From: Paenibacillus borealis
Lineage (GTDB): Bacteria > Bacillota > Bacilli > Paenibacillales > Paenibacillaceae
Assembly (NCBI RefSeq): GCF_000758665.1
Contig: NZ_CP009285.1
Span: 1,488,001-1,552,000, forward strand
DNA length: 64,000 nt
Reading direction: 5' to 3'
In this document: positions 55,327-64,000 of the stretch, in pieces
How positions within the stretch are numbered: position 1 is the stretch's first letter
Layout: the number at the start of each line of letters is the position of its first letter
Translations under genes and position numbers: made by a program
The notes under the pieces: generated by a model
Seen by the model: only the letters and a program-made list of their open reading frames with translations
Told to the model about the DNA's origin: nothing
The model's database searches: none

Positions 55327-55397
55327 GCAGGAGGCCGCACGGCCTCCTGCATCACCTTAGCTGAGAAGAGAAAGGCTCAATTTCGAGCCTTTCTTTT
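55327..55397 (+). terminator. Two hairpins after the liv operon
   Basis: GCAGGAGGCC / GGCCTCCTGC (55327-55350) without T-run, then GAAAGGCTC / GAGCCTTTC followed by TTTTC (55369-55397), a standard terminator. Confidence 0.85.
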
Positions 55398-55446
55398 CGT
55401 ATATCACAGGAAGGCTATGCTCACAAAACTTTGAGGGGGAATCAGC

Positions 55447-56583
55447 ATGATTGTTGGCGTACCCGCAGAAATCAAAAATAATGAGAACCGCGTCGCAATA
55501 ACCCCGGCCGGGGTGGAGGCGCTCCGGAAGGCGGGTCATGAAGTGTTCGTTGAAGCTTCTGCGGGCACAGGCAGCGGCTTCGATGACCGGGAATACCTGG
55601 ATAAAGGCGCAGTGATTCTGGAGACCGCTGCGGAAGTCTGGGGCAAGGCGGAGATGATCATTAAAGTGAAAGAGCCTCTGCCGGAGGAATATGCTTTTTT
55701 CCGTAAAGGTCTGATTCTCTTCACCTACCTGCATCTGGCACCTGAAGCAGTGCTGACTAAGGCGCTTCTGGATAGCGGAGTCACAGCGGTCGGGTACGAG
55801 ACAATCCAGCTTGAGGATGGCTCCCTGCCGCTCCTTATCCCGATGAGCGAGGTTGCCGGACGGATGGCTGTTCAGATCGGTGCCGGGCTGCTGGAGAAGC
55901 CTCAGGGAGGCAAAGGTGTCCTGCTTGGCGGTGTGCCGGGAGTACAGCCTGGAGAGGTAGTGATTGTCGGCGGCGGTATTGTCGGCACCAATGCGGCGAA
56001 GATTGCCCTGGGGATGGGGGCACGGGTGACAGTCCTGGATCTGAATGCGAACCGGCTGCGGGCTTTGGATGATATTTTTGGCGGACGCCTGGTTACAGTG
56101 ATGTCGGATTCCTATCATCTTGAACAGGCTGTACGCCGAGCTGATCTGCTGATCGGGGCTGTGCTGATTCCCGGTGCCCGTGCTCCGAAGCTGGTCAAAG
56201 AGTATATGGTGCGGCAAATGGCAGAGGGCTCTGTGATCGTAGATGTTGCGATTGATCAGGGCGGCTCGATCGAGACTATTGACCGGATTACAACGCATGA
56301 GAATCCGACCTATGTGAAGCATGGCGTGGTGCACTACGCTGTGGCCAATATGCCGGGGGCGGTCGCCCGGACTTCGACACTGGCGCTGACCAATGTGACG
56401 ATTCCCTATGCGCTGCAGATTGCCAATCTTGGCATTCATGTGGCTGCGGTCAACAACGCGGCGCTTGCGCGCGGACTGAATGTGGTGGCTGGACATGTAA
56501 CGAATCTTGCGGTGGCGCAGAGTCTGGGCTACGAATGCGCGGATGGAATCCGCGTACTAGCTGCCGCTGGCGGACGTATTTAA
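55447..56583 (+). CDS. ald: Alanine dehydrogenase
   Basis: A 378-aa protein of the usual length. Substrate residues are present: R15 ([11 protein letters not shown]), K75 (IKVKEP) and H96 (YLHLAPE). D270 is likely in VDVAIDQGG. The NAD loop is [20 protein letters not shown]. It converts L-alanine to pyruvate and ammonia, important in Bacillus for sporulation and alanine use. It is preceded by a terminator, so probably has its own promoter, and it lies beside the branched-chain transporter. Confidence 0.96.
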   Translation: MIVGVPAEIKNNENRVAITPAGVEALRKAGHEVFVEASAGTGSGFDDREYLDKGAVILETAAEVWGKAEMIIKVKEPLPEEYAFFRKGLILFTYLHLAPEAVLTKALLDSGVTAVGYETIQLEDGSLPLLIPMSEVAGRMAVQIGAGLLEKPQGGKGVLLGGVPGVQPGEVVIVGGGIVGTNAAKIALGMGARVTVLDLNANRLRALDDIFGGRLVTVMSDSYHLEQAVRRADLLIGAVLIPGARAPKLVKEYMVRQMAEGSVIVDVAIDQGGSIETIDRITTHENPTYVKHGVVHYAVANMPGAVARTSTLALTNVTIPYALQIANLGIHVAAVNNAALARGLNVVAGHVTNLAVAQSLGYECADGIRVLAAAGGRI

Positions 56584-56690
56584 CAATGGGAGAATATCGT
56601 TTCTGTCCCCGCGGGAAGGCGGGGCTGGGATGGGGAGAAACGGAAGCTGCACACCGCAATTCTCCCCGATATTTTCTTTAGAAAAAAAGC

Positions 56691-56719
56691 TTGTCAAATT
56701 CACCGGGGTTTGATATACT
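56691..56719 (+). promoter_or_regulatory. Promoter of tRNA-Glu/tRNA-Leu
   Basis: TTGTCA (56691-56696), 17 bp, TATACT (56714-56719), 36 bp before tRNA-Glu. Confidence 0.8.
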
Positions 56720-56755
56720 CATTTTTGTTGTGACAAACACACAAACTTATCATAT

Positions 56756-56830
56756 GGCTCGTTGGTCAAGGGGTTAAGACACCTCCCTTTCACGGAGGTA
56801 ACATGGGTTCGAATCCCATACGAGTCACCA
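56756..56830 (+). tRNA. tRNA-Glu (TTC)
   Basis: Acceptor GGCTCGT with ACGAGTC, anticodon TTC in CTCCCTTTCACGGAG, T-arm GGTTCGAATCC, encoded CCA. Confidence 0.96.
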
Positions 56831-56886
56831 TAATCTTCTTCGATTGATGGGATGAGAATTCCCTGGGTTCGTTGAAGCCTCAATAT

Positions 56887-56969
56887 GCGGTAGTGGTGGA
56901 ATGGCAGACACGCTATCTTGAGGGGGTAGTGGGTGTATACCCGTGGAGGTTCGAGTCCTCTCTACCGCA
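56887..56969 (+). tRNA. tRNA-Leu (GAG)
   Basis: A class II tRNA: GCGGTAG with CTACCGC, anticodon stem CTATC/GGTAG with loop TTGAGGG (GAG), long variable arm, T-arm GGTTCGAGTCC. No encoded CCA. Confidence 0.94.
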
Positions 56970-56986
56970 TAACATGTAATGGCTGA

Positions 56987-57015
56987 AACCCCTGATGATT
57001 CAGGGGTTTTTTGTT
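56987..57015 (+). terminator. Terminator after tRNA-Leu
   Basis: AACCCCTGA, TGAT, TCAGGGGTT, then TTTT. The remaining 200 bp to the next gene show no gene. Confidence 0.92.
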
Positions 57016-57215
57016 TTTTTATTTTTGCCGGAGGCGTAAAAAACATTTAAAAAGAGTTTGCAGATAGCGGCTTGTCTCCGGACGGGCTGCTTTTTGTTGT
57101 TGCATGTGAATTATCCCCATCCCCTCATTTAGGGAGTCATTTCCATTGACGGCGCCTTCATGTTCCGTTATACCTGCATATATATCAGAAATCGACAGGA
57201 ACGGGGGGGTCTGCA

Positions 57216-58754
57216 ATGAATTTTTTAATTCCGGTCATGCTTGTGGATGATGAGCCGCTTGCACTTGATAATGTATATCAAATGGTACCTTGGGCAGAAA
57301 ATGGTTTTGAAGTGGTCGCGAAGGCAACGAGCGGACGTATGGCGCTGCGGTTATTCGAGAAATTGCAGCCGCAGATTGTTATTACCGATATTTCCATGTC
57401 TCCTATGGACGGCCTGGAGCTGGGCAGGCAGGTTGTCCAGCTTGCTCCCAAAACCCGGGTGATCTTTCTGACCGCTTACCGTGATTTCGATTATGCCCGC
57501 CAGGCACTGGAAATGCGTGCGGCCCATTATCTGCTTAAGCATGAAATCAGCCGCAACCGCCTGTTGGAGCAGCTGAAGCTGCTCAAGGAAGGCTTGGCAG
57601 CAGAAGCAGCCGAGGAAGAAGGCCGCGGACATGCGCTCCAAATCCTGCTAAAGGATATGTTAGCAGGCAAATATCAGGTCCCTGCGGGGAATCAGGAGTC
57701 CCGGCTGCACCGGCTCGTTACAGAACATCAGCAGGGGCAGCCGGCACTGCTGTATTTCGAGCTGGGCGCTGCAATTCTGCTGGACGGCAGCCGCCGGAGC
57801 AGCCGCTTGCCTGTATCTTCCGCCTGGAAGCAGATTGAGGAAGAGATCCGCCACCAGTCCGCAGAGCTGGAGGAAATACATATTATGGAGATGGATGAAG
57901 GCGGCTACACTGTGCTGCTGAAGCTGTCTTCTTCGAGCAGTCTGTTGCTTCAGCATTATCTCCTGCGGCAGATTGCCGGCCAGGTGCTGACCAGTCTGGG
58001 AACCTGTTATGAGGGCGGGCTGCCCCGAATTCTCATCTCTGCCGGCAGCCCAGAATCGCCGGACCGGAGATATGCGGCGATGAGACAGGCGTATGATTAT
58101 TCGTTTTTGCTGCCGCCTGGTGCCGTATTTCTGCTGGAACAAGCCTCCTCTGCCGGCGGAGCTTCCGTTATTGCTGGCGAGATCAGGCAGTACTTGCTGT
58201 CTCCTGACAGGAGCCTGCTGGACGGGCTGAAAGTCAGCTTGGAGAAAATAACCGCCCTGGCCTCTCTGGGAGAATTGCGCGCAGCCATAGGTGAGGTCGG
58301 TGCCGAATGCCGCAAGGACGGAGACGGCTCTGACCTGGAGCTAGGCACGGACGCACGGCAGATTGTAAGCGCCCTGTACCGGCTATTGGAAGAACGTCTG
58401 CAGCGGCGGCAGCCCGGGAATCATTATTCCCGCTGGGTGAACAAAGCAATGGATTATGTGGCCGGCAATTATGCCGATCCGGACCTGTCCCTGGAGACGG
58501 TCGCGGGCCATCTGCAGATCAGCAGCATCCATCTGCGTACCACCTTCAAACGGGAGACCGGCCAGTCTCTGCTGGACTATACAACGGAATACCGGATTTC
58601 ACTGGCCAAGCAGCTTCTGCAGACCGGTGATTACAAGATTTACGAGGTATCCGAGAAGGTGGGCTACAAAACCAGCCAGTATTTCAGCCAGGTATTCAAA
58701 AAAACCACCGGCATGCAGCCCAAGGACTTCCTGCAGCAGAAGGAAGGTGAATAG
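57216..58754 (+). CDS. YesN-like response regulator (REC plus AraC HTH)
   Basis: A 512-aa protein. N-terminal receiver with D11-D12 and phospho-acceptor D58 (IVITDISMSPMDGLEL); a middle region of unknown role; and a C-terminal AraC helix-turn-helix pair (LSLETVAGHLQISSIHLRTT, KVGYKTSQYFSQVFKKTTGM). It is paired with the histidine kinase 2 bp downstream and should control the sugar transporter after it. Confidence 0.93.
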   Translation: MNFLIPVMLVDDEPLALDNVYQMVPWAENGFEVVAKATSGRMALRLFEKLQPQIVITDISMSPMDGLELGRQVVQLAPKTRVIFLTAYRDFDYARQALEMRAAHYLLKHEISRNRLLEQLKLLKEGLAAEAAEEEGRGHALQILLKDMLAGKYQVPAGNQESRLHRLVTEHQQGQPALLYFELGAAILLDGSRRSSRLPVSSAWKQIEEEIRHQSAELEEIHIMEMDEGGYTVLLKLSSSSSLLLQHYLLRQIAGQVLTSLGTCYEGGLPRILISAGSPESPDRRYAAMRQAYDYSFLLPPGAVFLLEQASSAGGASVIAGEIRQYLLSPDRSLLDGLKVSLEKITALASLGELRAAIGEVGAECRKDGDGSDLELGTDARQIVSALYRLLEERLQRRQPGNHYSRWVNKAMDYVAGNYADPDLSLETVAGHLQISSIHLRTTFKRETGQSLLDYTTEYRISLAKQLLQTGDYKIYEVSEKVGYKTSQYFSQVFKKTTGMQPKDFLQQKEGE

Positions 58755-58756
58755 CT

Positions 58757-60487
58757 ATGCGCAAAATCAAGAACAAAATACTTGGCAGCGTTATTCTTAT
58801 CGTCACTTTGTCGGTCTCTGCCATCAGTGCGCTGGCCTATGAGCAGTTCTCTTCGATTCTCGAAACCCAGGCGCTGCGTGAAGACACTATTCATCTGGAG
58901 CAGACAACGAATCAGATGAATCACCTGATTGACGACGTGCAGAAATATGCCGCCAATATGGTCAACGATGAGCTGCTTCAGCAGTTTGCAGCGAAGCTGC
59001 AATATCCCTCGACGTACGATGAGCTGAGTGCCTACCGGGATGTAGTCACCCAATTGACCAAATTTAATGTGCTGCGTGACTACCTCGAAAGCTCGGCCAT
59101 CGTCCGCTCTGACGGCAAGGTCTTCTGGTCATCACTGTATATTGATCCTTATTTTGAACGGCTGCTTCAGGAAGACTGGTACCAGAAGGCGCTGGCCAGC
59201 AACGCCAAAAGCGGATTTTCAGCTCCCCACATCATTCTGGACCCCGACAGCAAAAAAATTGTCAGCTTCTTTATCCGTTTCGATCCCGAGTACGGCGGTG
59301 TGCTGCTTCTGAATATTGATTATGAAGCTTTTGAGAGTCTGTTCCAGTATTTGGGCCAGTCCTTCGACCAGGTGGCCTGGATCGGGCCGGATCAATCGCT
59401 GCTATATCAGCAAGGCAACGCAGCAGAGTTCCCTGCGCAAGTGCTGACCGCAGACGGCCCGGAAATTCAAGTCACCAAGCATGACAAGGGATATTATCTG
59501 GCCAGTGCTTTTGATAAATCGGAGTGGTCTGTCTTCACGTTTACCTCTAACGACCGGTTCTACGAGTGGGTAGGATATATTGTGCGGTACTGGGCGGTCT
59601 TCCTCGCGTTATGCCTCATCCTCTGCTTCCTGCTGTTTCTTCCGATTATCTCCAGTATTATCCGTCCGATTCTGCAGATGACCAAAGCGATGAAGCAGGT
59701 ATCGATGGGCAATTACAATGTTCAGCTGTCGTTCCGCAGCAATGACGAGCTCTCTGTGCTGAAGAATGGCTTTGAGATGATGCTTGGCGATATTGAGCGG
59801 CAGATGAGCGAGAAGGTGGAGCAGGAACGCTGGAAGCGTAAGATGTCTGCGGAGCTGCTGTTCGCACAGATCAACCCCCATTTTATCTACAATACCTTGA
59901 ACACTGTTGTTTATCTGGCCCGCAAAAAAAACTACATGGCTATCGAAGAAATGATTGAATCCTTTATTGGCATTCTGCATGATGCCGTCAATATCGGCGA
60001 TGCCGGTCTGTATGTCACGGTGGAGCAGGAGATGAACATTATCGATCACTTTGTACGTATTCAAAAATACAGATATGCGGACCGCTTCGAGCTGGTCTGG
60101 AACGTAGAAGAGCAGGTACTGGGCGACTCTATTCCCAAAAGCCTGATTCAGCCGCTGGTGGAGAATGCTATTTTTCACGGATTTTCAGAGAAGGAGTCAA
60201 TCGGGCGTATTGAGATCATTATCCGCAAGCGCAGCGGACGGCTGTTAATCTCGGTCAGGGATGACGGGTGCGGCATGAGCCAGGAGAAGGCACAGGCCAT
60301 TATGAACGGAACGCTGCCGCCGGCACGCCTTCCTTCCGGGGCTATGAAACAGATTGGGCTGTGGAATATCCGGGAACGCATCGAGTATTTGTACGGGCAG
60401 GAAGGCCGCTTGGTCATCCGCTCAAGTGAGCAGGAAGGCACCAAAATATCCGTTCTCCTGCCATCAGGGCAGCAACCGGTAGAGTGA
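58757..60487 (+). CDS. YesM-like sensor histidine kinase
   Basis: A 576-aa protein. One N-terminal membrane helix, an extracellular sensor of about 240 residues, and a second helix (YWAVFLALCLILCFLLFLPI), then HAMP, His_kinase (QINPHFIYNTLNTVVYLA, H375) and HATPase (LVENAIFHGF, DDGCGM). It likely senses a carbohydrate outside the cell and phosphorylates the YesN-like partner. Confidence 0.94.
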   Translation: MRKIKNKILGSVILIVTLSVSAISALAYEQFSSILETQALREDTIHLEQTTNQMNHLIDDVQKYAANMVNDELLQQFAAKLQYPSTYDELSAYRDVVTQLTKFNVLRDYLESSAIVRSDGKVFWSSLYIDPYFERLLQEDWYQKALASNAKSGFSAPHIILDPDSKKIVSFFIRFDPEYGGVLLLNIDYEAFESLFQYLGQSFDQVAWIGPDQSLLYQQGNAAEFPAQVLTADGPEIQVTKHDKGYYLASAFDKSEWSVFTFTSNDRFYEWVGYIVRYWAVFLALCLILCFLLFLPIISSIIRPILQMTKAMKQVSMGNYNVQLSFRSNDELSVLKNGFEMMLGDIERQMSEKVEQERWKRKMSAELLFAQINPHFIYNTLNTVVYLARKKNYMAIEEMIESFIGILHDAVNIGDAGLYVTVEQEMNIIDHFVRIQKYRYADRFELVWNVEEQVLGDSIPKSLIQPLVENAIFHGFSEKESIGRIEIIIRKRSGRLLISVRDDGCGMSQEKAQAIMNGTLPPARLPSGAMKQIGLWNIRERIEYLYGQEGRLVIRSSEQEGTKISVLLPSGQQPVE

Positions 60488-60528
60488 AAGCACTATCATT
60501 ATTTATACAAAATCATCGGATCGTCTAA

Positions 60529-60557
60529 TTGTTGGGCGATGCCGTCATGCTTATAGT
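60529..60557 (+). promoter_or_regulatory. Promoter before the sugar transporter
   Basis: TTGTTG (60529-60534), 17 bp, TATAGT (60552-60557), located after the kinase gene; a likely target region of the YesN-like regulator. Confidence 0.5.
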
Positions 60558-60628
60558 AAGACTATACAGACGGACAGGGCATGAGAGAAACCGCCGGCTG
60601 TCACAACAGAGGCAAGGGGGACAATAAT

Positions 60629-61981
60629 TTGCACAATCTATTCAGTAAAAAAGCATCCGTTATAGCGCTTGTTCTAACACTGTGCTTCACCATGGTGCTA
60701 GCCGGCTGCGGCAACGGCAAGGGTAACAACGCCACTTCCGGGGACGCCGGCACCACGAACAGCACGAATAGCTCAAGCGATCCTGCAAACGCTTCCGGAA
60801 AATTGACCGTATGGGGCTGGGACAAAGCCTGGTTCGAAGGTACCGGAGCGAAGTTTAACGAGAAGTTCCCGAATGTAAAGCTGGATTTCGTCGAAGTATC
60901 AGCGGGCGATTATCTGAAGAAAATCCAGACCTCCATCGCCTCCGGCTCCGACCTGCCGGATATCATCTGGGGGGAGGCTGCGTTCCGCGGGGCTCTGTAT
61001 GAGCTTAACGTCCTGCAGAGCTTATCGGGAGAGCCGTACAACTTCGATACCTCCAATCTGCTCGACTTCGAGCTTCCGCTGCTGACCAACAGCAAGGGAG
61101 AACTCGTCGGTCTGGAGCAATCCGGTTCTCCCGGAGCACTGGCCTACAAGCGTGACCTGGCGAAGCAATACTTCGGAACCGATGATCCTGATGAATTAAC
61201 AGCTATGTTCACCGATTGGGATACCTTTATTGCCAAAGGCAAGGAGGTATATGAGAAAAGCGGCGGCAAAACCTTCATGCTGGGAAGCCTGATGGATGCC
61301 TACACCATCCTCTCCAATCAGGGTACAACCGCAGTTGTTGACGGAACCAAAGTGAACACCGCAGAGGTGCTGCGGATCTTCACTCAACTGCAGTCCATCC
61401 GTGACAATAACGCAGAGGGCAAGCTGGCGATGTGGTCGCCGACCTGGAATGCTTCGTACTCGCAGGATAACGTAATCTTCTATCCGGCAGCGAACTGGTC
61501 TCCGGAATTCGTAATTAAGCCCAACGACAAGGCCAGCACCGGCCGCTGGGGCCTGATGGTTCCTCCGGAAGGCGGATATCCGTACGGCGGTACAACCATC
61601 GGTATCTGGAAAGACAGTAAGAACAAGGATGCCGCATGGGCTTATCTTAACTGGCTGTTAGGCACAGACGAAGGCGCTGAAGCGAACTTCGCAGCCTCCG
61701 ATTACATTTTGCCGCTGAAATCCTTCTTCAAGGATACCTCCAAGCTATCTTCCGGGGCGGATGAATATTTCGGGGGACAGGATCTCGGAAAGTTCTGGGT
61801 AGAGAAGGTATTCCCGAACATGAAATCCAAAGCGGTGACCAAATACGACCAGGATATTTACAGCTCTTCCGAGCTGGTGCTCCAGGTCATGGCACAGGAT
61901 AAGAGCTTTGATGCCCGGCAGGCGCTGGACAAGTGGGAAGAACAGCTGAAGAAGAACCACCCTGAGCTGACATTTGAATAA
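60629..61981 (+). CDS. Extracellular sugar-binding lipoprotein (CUT1 family)
   Basis: A 450-aa protein, starting at TTG 60629, 7 bp after AAGGGGGAC. Lipobox VLAGC with C27. The binding-protein fold starts GKLTVWGWDKAWFEGTGAKF and has DLPDIIWGEAAFRG. ATG 60581 lacks a good site and would add 16 polar residues before the signal peptide. The sugar is unknown. Followed by two permeases; no ATPase is in the window, as is usual for CUT1 systems that share MsmX. Confidence 0.9.
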   Translation: MHNLFSKKASVIALVLTLCFTMVLAGCGNGKGNNATSGDAGTTNSTNSSSDPANASGKLTVWGWDKAWFEGTGAKFNEKFPNVKLDFVEVSAGDYLKKIQTSIASGSDLPDIIWGEAAFRGALYELNVLQSLSGEPYNFDTSNLLDFELPLLTNSKGELVGLEQSGSPGALAYKRDLAKQYFGTDDPDELTAMFTDWDTFIAKGKEVYEKSGGKTFMLGSLMDAYTILSNQGTTAVVDGTKVNTAEVLRIFTQLQSIRDNNAEGKLAMWSPTWNASYSQDNVIFYPAANWSPEFVIKPNDKASTGRWGLMVPPEGGYPYGGTTIGIWKDSKNKDAAWAYLNWLLGTDEGAEANFAASDYILPLKSFFKDTSKLSSGADEYFGGQDLGKFWVEKVFPNMKSKAVTKYDQDIYSSSELVLQVMAQDKSFDARQALDKWEEQLKKNHPELTFE

Positions 61982-61997
61982 GAAATATACTATATAA

Positions 61998-62034
61998 AAA
62001 GCGGCAGCCGCCCGCAAGGACAGGCTGCCGTTTT
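61998..62034 (+). terminator. Hairpin between binding protein and permeases
   Basis: GCGGCAGCC pairs with GGCTGCCG, followed by TTTT. Typical of partial termination or mRNA stabilisation that keeps the binding protein more abundant than the permeases. Confidence 0.7.
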
Positions 62035-62056
62035 AACGGACAGGAAGTGAAAGATC

Positions 62057-62986
62057 ATGCAGAAAGCGAAAGGAATCAGCAGTAAAAATAAATGGCCGTA
62101 TCTGTTCATTACACCTTATTTCTTGTCCTATGCAGTACTAAGCTTGTTCCCGATTCTCTTCACCCTCTACATCAGCCTTACGGATTGGGATTTGTACGGC
62201 AACCGGAATTTTATCGGACTCAGCAATTATACACAGCTGTTTTTTCATGATGCATTCTTCTGGAAATCCCTGCTCAACGTCATCATCTTTATGGCAGTTT
62301 ACCTTCCGGCCCTTGTCCTCATGGGCATGCTGATGGCCAGTCTGATCGAGAGCAAGCTGATCCGCCGCAAAACCTTTTTCCGTCTCAGTGTATTTAGTGC
62401 CTACATGACAACTCCGGTCGCTGTGGGAATTATCTTCTCACTGCTGTTCGACTGGCAGGGCGGGTTCTTCAACAATATGCTGATGGAGATGGGCCTCATT
62501 CAGGAGAAGATTAATTGGCTGGGCTCAGCCAGCTCTTCCCGCTGGGTAGTCATCCTGATGGTCTTCTGGAAAAACCTTGGATATTTCGTCATGTTCTACA
62601 CTGCAGGGATGGCCAGCATTGATACGTCCATCTACGAGGCGGCAGTCATTGACGGAGCCTCTTCCAAAGATGTGTTCACGCGCATCACCATTCCGCTGCT
62701 GAAGCCGATCAACCTGTTTCTGATTATTACTTCCATTATCAGCGGCTTGCAGCTGGTGGAAGAACCGATGCTGCTGTTCAGCGGCTGGGCTTCCGGCTCC
62801 AGCATGGTAGGGGGGCCTGACGGTTCGACCTTCACACCGATCTGGTACATGTTCGATGCTTCCTTCAACGGCAGTGCGTTCAAGTACGGCAAAGGGGCAG
62901 CGATCGCTTATGGTACCTTCCTGTTCATCGCCTTATTCTCGGTGGTCGGCATGAAATGGATCAACAGGGACGGTGACGATAAATGA
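62057..62986 (+). CDS. Sugar ABC transporter permease 1 (CUT1)
   Basis: A 309-aa permease of six helices (LFITPYFLSYAVLSLFPILF). The EAA loop is YEAAVIDGASSKDVFTRITI, which contacts the ATPase. It overlaps the next permease by 4 bp (ATGA). Confidence 0.95.
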   Translation: MQKAKGISSKNKWPYLFITPYFLSYAVLSLFPILFTLYISLTDWDLYGNRNFIGLSNYTQLFFHDAFFWKSLLNVIIFMAVYLPALVLMGMLMASLIESKLIRRKTFFRLSVFSAYMTTPVAVGIIFSLLFDWQGGFFNNMLMEMGLIQEKINWLGSASSSRWVVILMVFWKNLGYFVMFYTAGMASIDTSIYEAAVIDGASSKDVFTRITIPLLKPINLFLIITSIISGLQLVEEPMLLFSGWASGSSMVGGPDGSTFTPIWYMFDASFNGSAFKYGKGAAIAYGTFLFIALFSVVGMKWINRDGDDK

Positions 62987-63795
62987 GAGCCAAAAAGTTC
63001 TTTACCGTATTGCTGCTTAGCCTGATCGCTATCGCTTTCCTGTTCCCGTTCTACATGATGATTGTGATGGGAACCTATTATTCCGAGGATCTGTTCAAGC
63101 AGCTGCCGATTCTGCCGAGCGACTATCTGCTGGAGAATCTGAAGACGATTATGTCCGCGAGCTTCCTGCGGAATTACTGGAACAGCTTCTATGTTGCTGT
63201 ACTGTTCACCCTGGTGACTGTTGGGGTTGCCTCCATTACCGGCTTTGCTTTTGCGAAATATGAATTTAAGGGTAAAAATGCACTGTACGGCTTCATTCTG
63301 CTGACGATGATGATCCCCGGCCACCTGGGCCTGATTGCTTATGTTATGGAGATGAAGTGGTTCCACCTGAACAACACCCATGCGCCGCTGATTCTGGCCG
63401 GACTGAACAATGCCTTCGGCGTATTCTTCATGACCCAGTTTATCCGCTCCTCCGTTCCGACGGAGGTCATCGAAAGCGCGCGGATCGACGGCTGCTCCGA
63501 GCCGGCAATTCTCACAAAAATTGTAGTTCCGTTCCTGATGCCTGCCATCAGTACCCTGGGGCTGATCTCCTTCCTTGGCTCCTGGAACGGCTATCTGCTG
63601 CCTCTGGTAACGATCAACAAGCCGGAGCTGTATACGCTGCCGCTGGGGATTGCGAATCTGTCCACAGTCTTCCGCACGGATTATTCGGCGAGTATCCTGG
63701 GTCTGACCCTGGGCACGCTTCCGCTGATCGTTCTCTTCCTGTTCGGCTCCAAAACACTGGTCCGGGGACTCACCGGCGGTGCGGTTAAAGGGTAA
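62983..63795 (+). CDS. Sugar ABC transporter permease 2 (CUT1, MalG-like)
   Basis: A 270-aa permease. The EAA loop reads IESARIDGCSEPAILTKIVV, and MMIPGHLGLIAYVMEMKWFH resembles other MalG-like proteins. It forms the channel with permease 1. A strong terminator follows. Confidence 0.95.
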   Translation: MRAKKFFTVLLLSLIAIAFLFPFYMMIVMGTYYSEDLFKQLPILPSDYLLENLKTIMSASFLRNYWNSFYVAVLFTLVTVGVASITGFAFAKYEFKGKNALYGFILLTMMIPGHLGLIAYVMEMKWFHLNNTHAPLILAGLNNAFGVFFMTQFIRSSVPTEVIESARIDGCSEPAILTKIVVPFLMPAISTLGLISFLGSWNGYLLPLVTINKPELYTLPLGIANLSTVFRTDYSASILGLTLGTLPLIVLFLFGSKTLVRGLTGGAVKG

Positions 63796-63856
63796 GACCA
63801 ATAAACAGATATGAAACCAAGCAGAATACCTGAACTAGTTCAGCAGCAGAAGAATA

Positions 63857-63879
63857 GGCCGCCATTTGGCGGCTTTTTT
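63857..63879 (+). terminator. Terminator after the sugar transporter
   Basis: GCCGCC, ATTT, GGCGGC, then TTTTTT. The remaining 120 bp to the window end show nothing recognisable. Confidence 0.92.
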
Positions 63880-64000
63880 ATTTCTATGGAGCACTTTTGG
63901 CACAGTCATTATTCATAGTATTGAAGTCCTGAAGTAGAGGAGCCGGCAGTGGCTGGTAACTTAATAATAAGATTTGGCGGTATGTAATTACAAAAAAATT

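Noticed and set aside
55357..56496. 379-aa minus-strand ORF opposite ald
   Set aside because: Shadow of alanine dehydrogenase; composition is not protein-like.

Overview
The window looks like a Paenibacillus-type spore-forming Firmicute. The evidence is a GC content near 50%, strong AGGAGG-type ribosome binding sites, a CmpA spore-cortex protein, YesM/YesN two-component regulators beside a CUT1 sugar transporter, and a very large secreted glycanase anchored by SLH domains. Species cannot be read from the sequence.

Layout. (1) 1-15.2 kb: one long co-directional operon, entered in the middle, with intergenic gaps of 54 bp or less and several ATGA overlaps. It encodes the end of an AcpS-type phosphopantetheinyl transferase, an MFS exporter, a cupin, an amidohydrolase, a cyclase-family hydrolase, a TIGR04076-like protein, three HemW-like radical SAM proteins, a carboxymuconolactone-decarboxylase-like protein, a U32-family protein, a flavin reductase fusion, an alpha/beta hydrolase, two B12-binding-type radical SAM proteins and a HEAT-like protein. 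It reads as a biosynthetic cluster for a product I cannot name. (2) 15.2-32.5 kb: a type I-C CRISPR-Cas locus with three arrays (10, 37 and about 49 repeats, in two repeat classes), a complete cas3 / cas5c-cas8c(cas11c)-cas7c-cas4-cas1-cas2 set, and an XRE regulator plus an unknown protein between arrays 1 and 2. Between cas3 and the other cas genes, on the minus strand, is a lone CRISPR-repeat-like element with its own promoter and terminator. Its short guide matches a TTC-flanked site beside the cas5 operon promoter, so it is a candidate guide RNA for autorepression. (3) 32.5-37.2 kb: housekeeping genes (diguanylate cyclase, CGNR regulator and DinB protein divergently arranged, CmpA, SprT, pentapeptide-repeat protein). 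(4) 37.3-44.4 kb: the giant GH87-like SLH glycanase behind a CcpA cre-like site, then about 0.7 kb of degenerate tandem repeats. (5) 45.2-50.2 kb: Lrp regulator, MBL-fold hydrolase, tRNA-Asn and tRNA-Ser, and a Gfo/Idh/MocA - AraC - Gfo/Idh/MocA operon. (6) 50.6-57 kb: livHMGF plus binding protein for branched-chain amino acids, alanine dehydrogenase, tRNA-Glu and tRNA-Leu. (7) 57.2-63.9 kb: YesN/YesM two-component system followed by a CUT1 sugar ABC transporter.

How they work together. In the CRISPR region, Cas5c should process crRNAs, Cas5c-Cas8c-Cas11c-Cas7c should form Cascade, Cas3 should degrade targets, and Cas1-Cas2-Cas4 should add TTC-PAM spacers at the leader end. The predicted standalone guide RNA would let the same Cascade dampen its own expression. 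In the radical SAM operon, five 4Fe-4S radical SAM enzymes, a U32 protein and a flavin reductase suggest an oxygen-independent tailoring route, with export by the MFS protein. All functional statements are read from sequence by eye; no database search was run.
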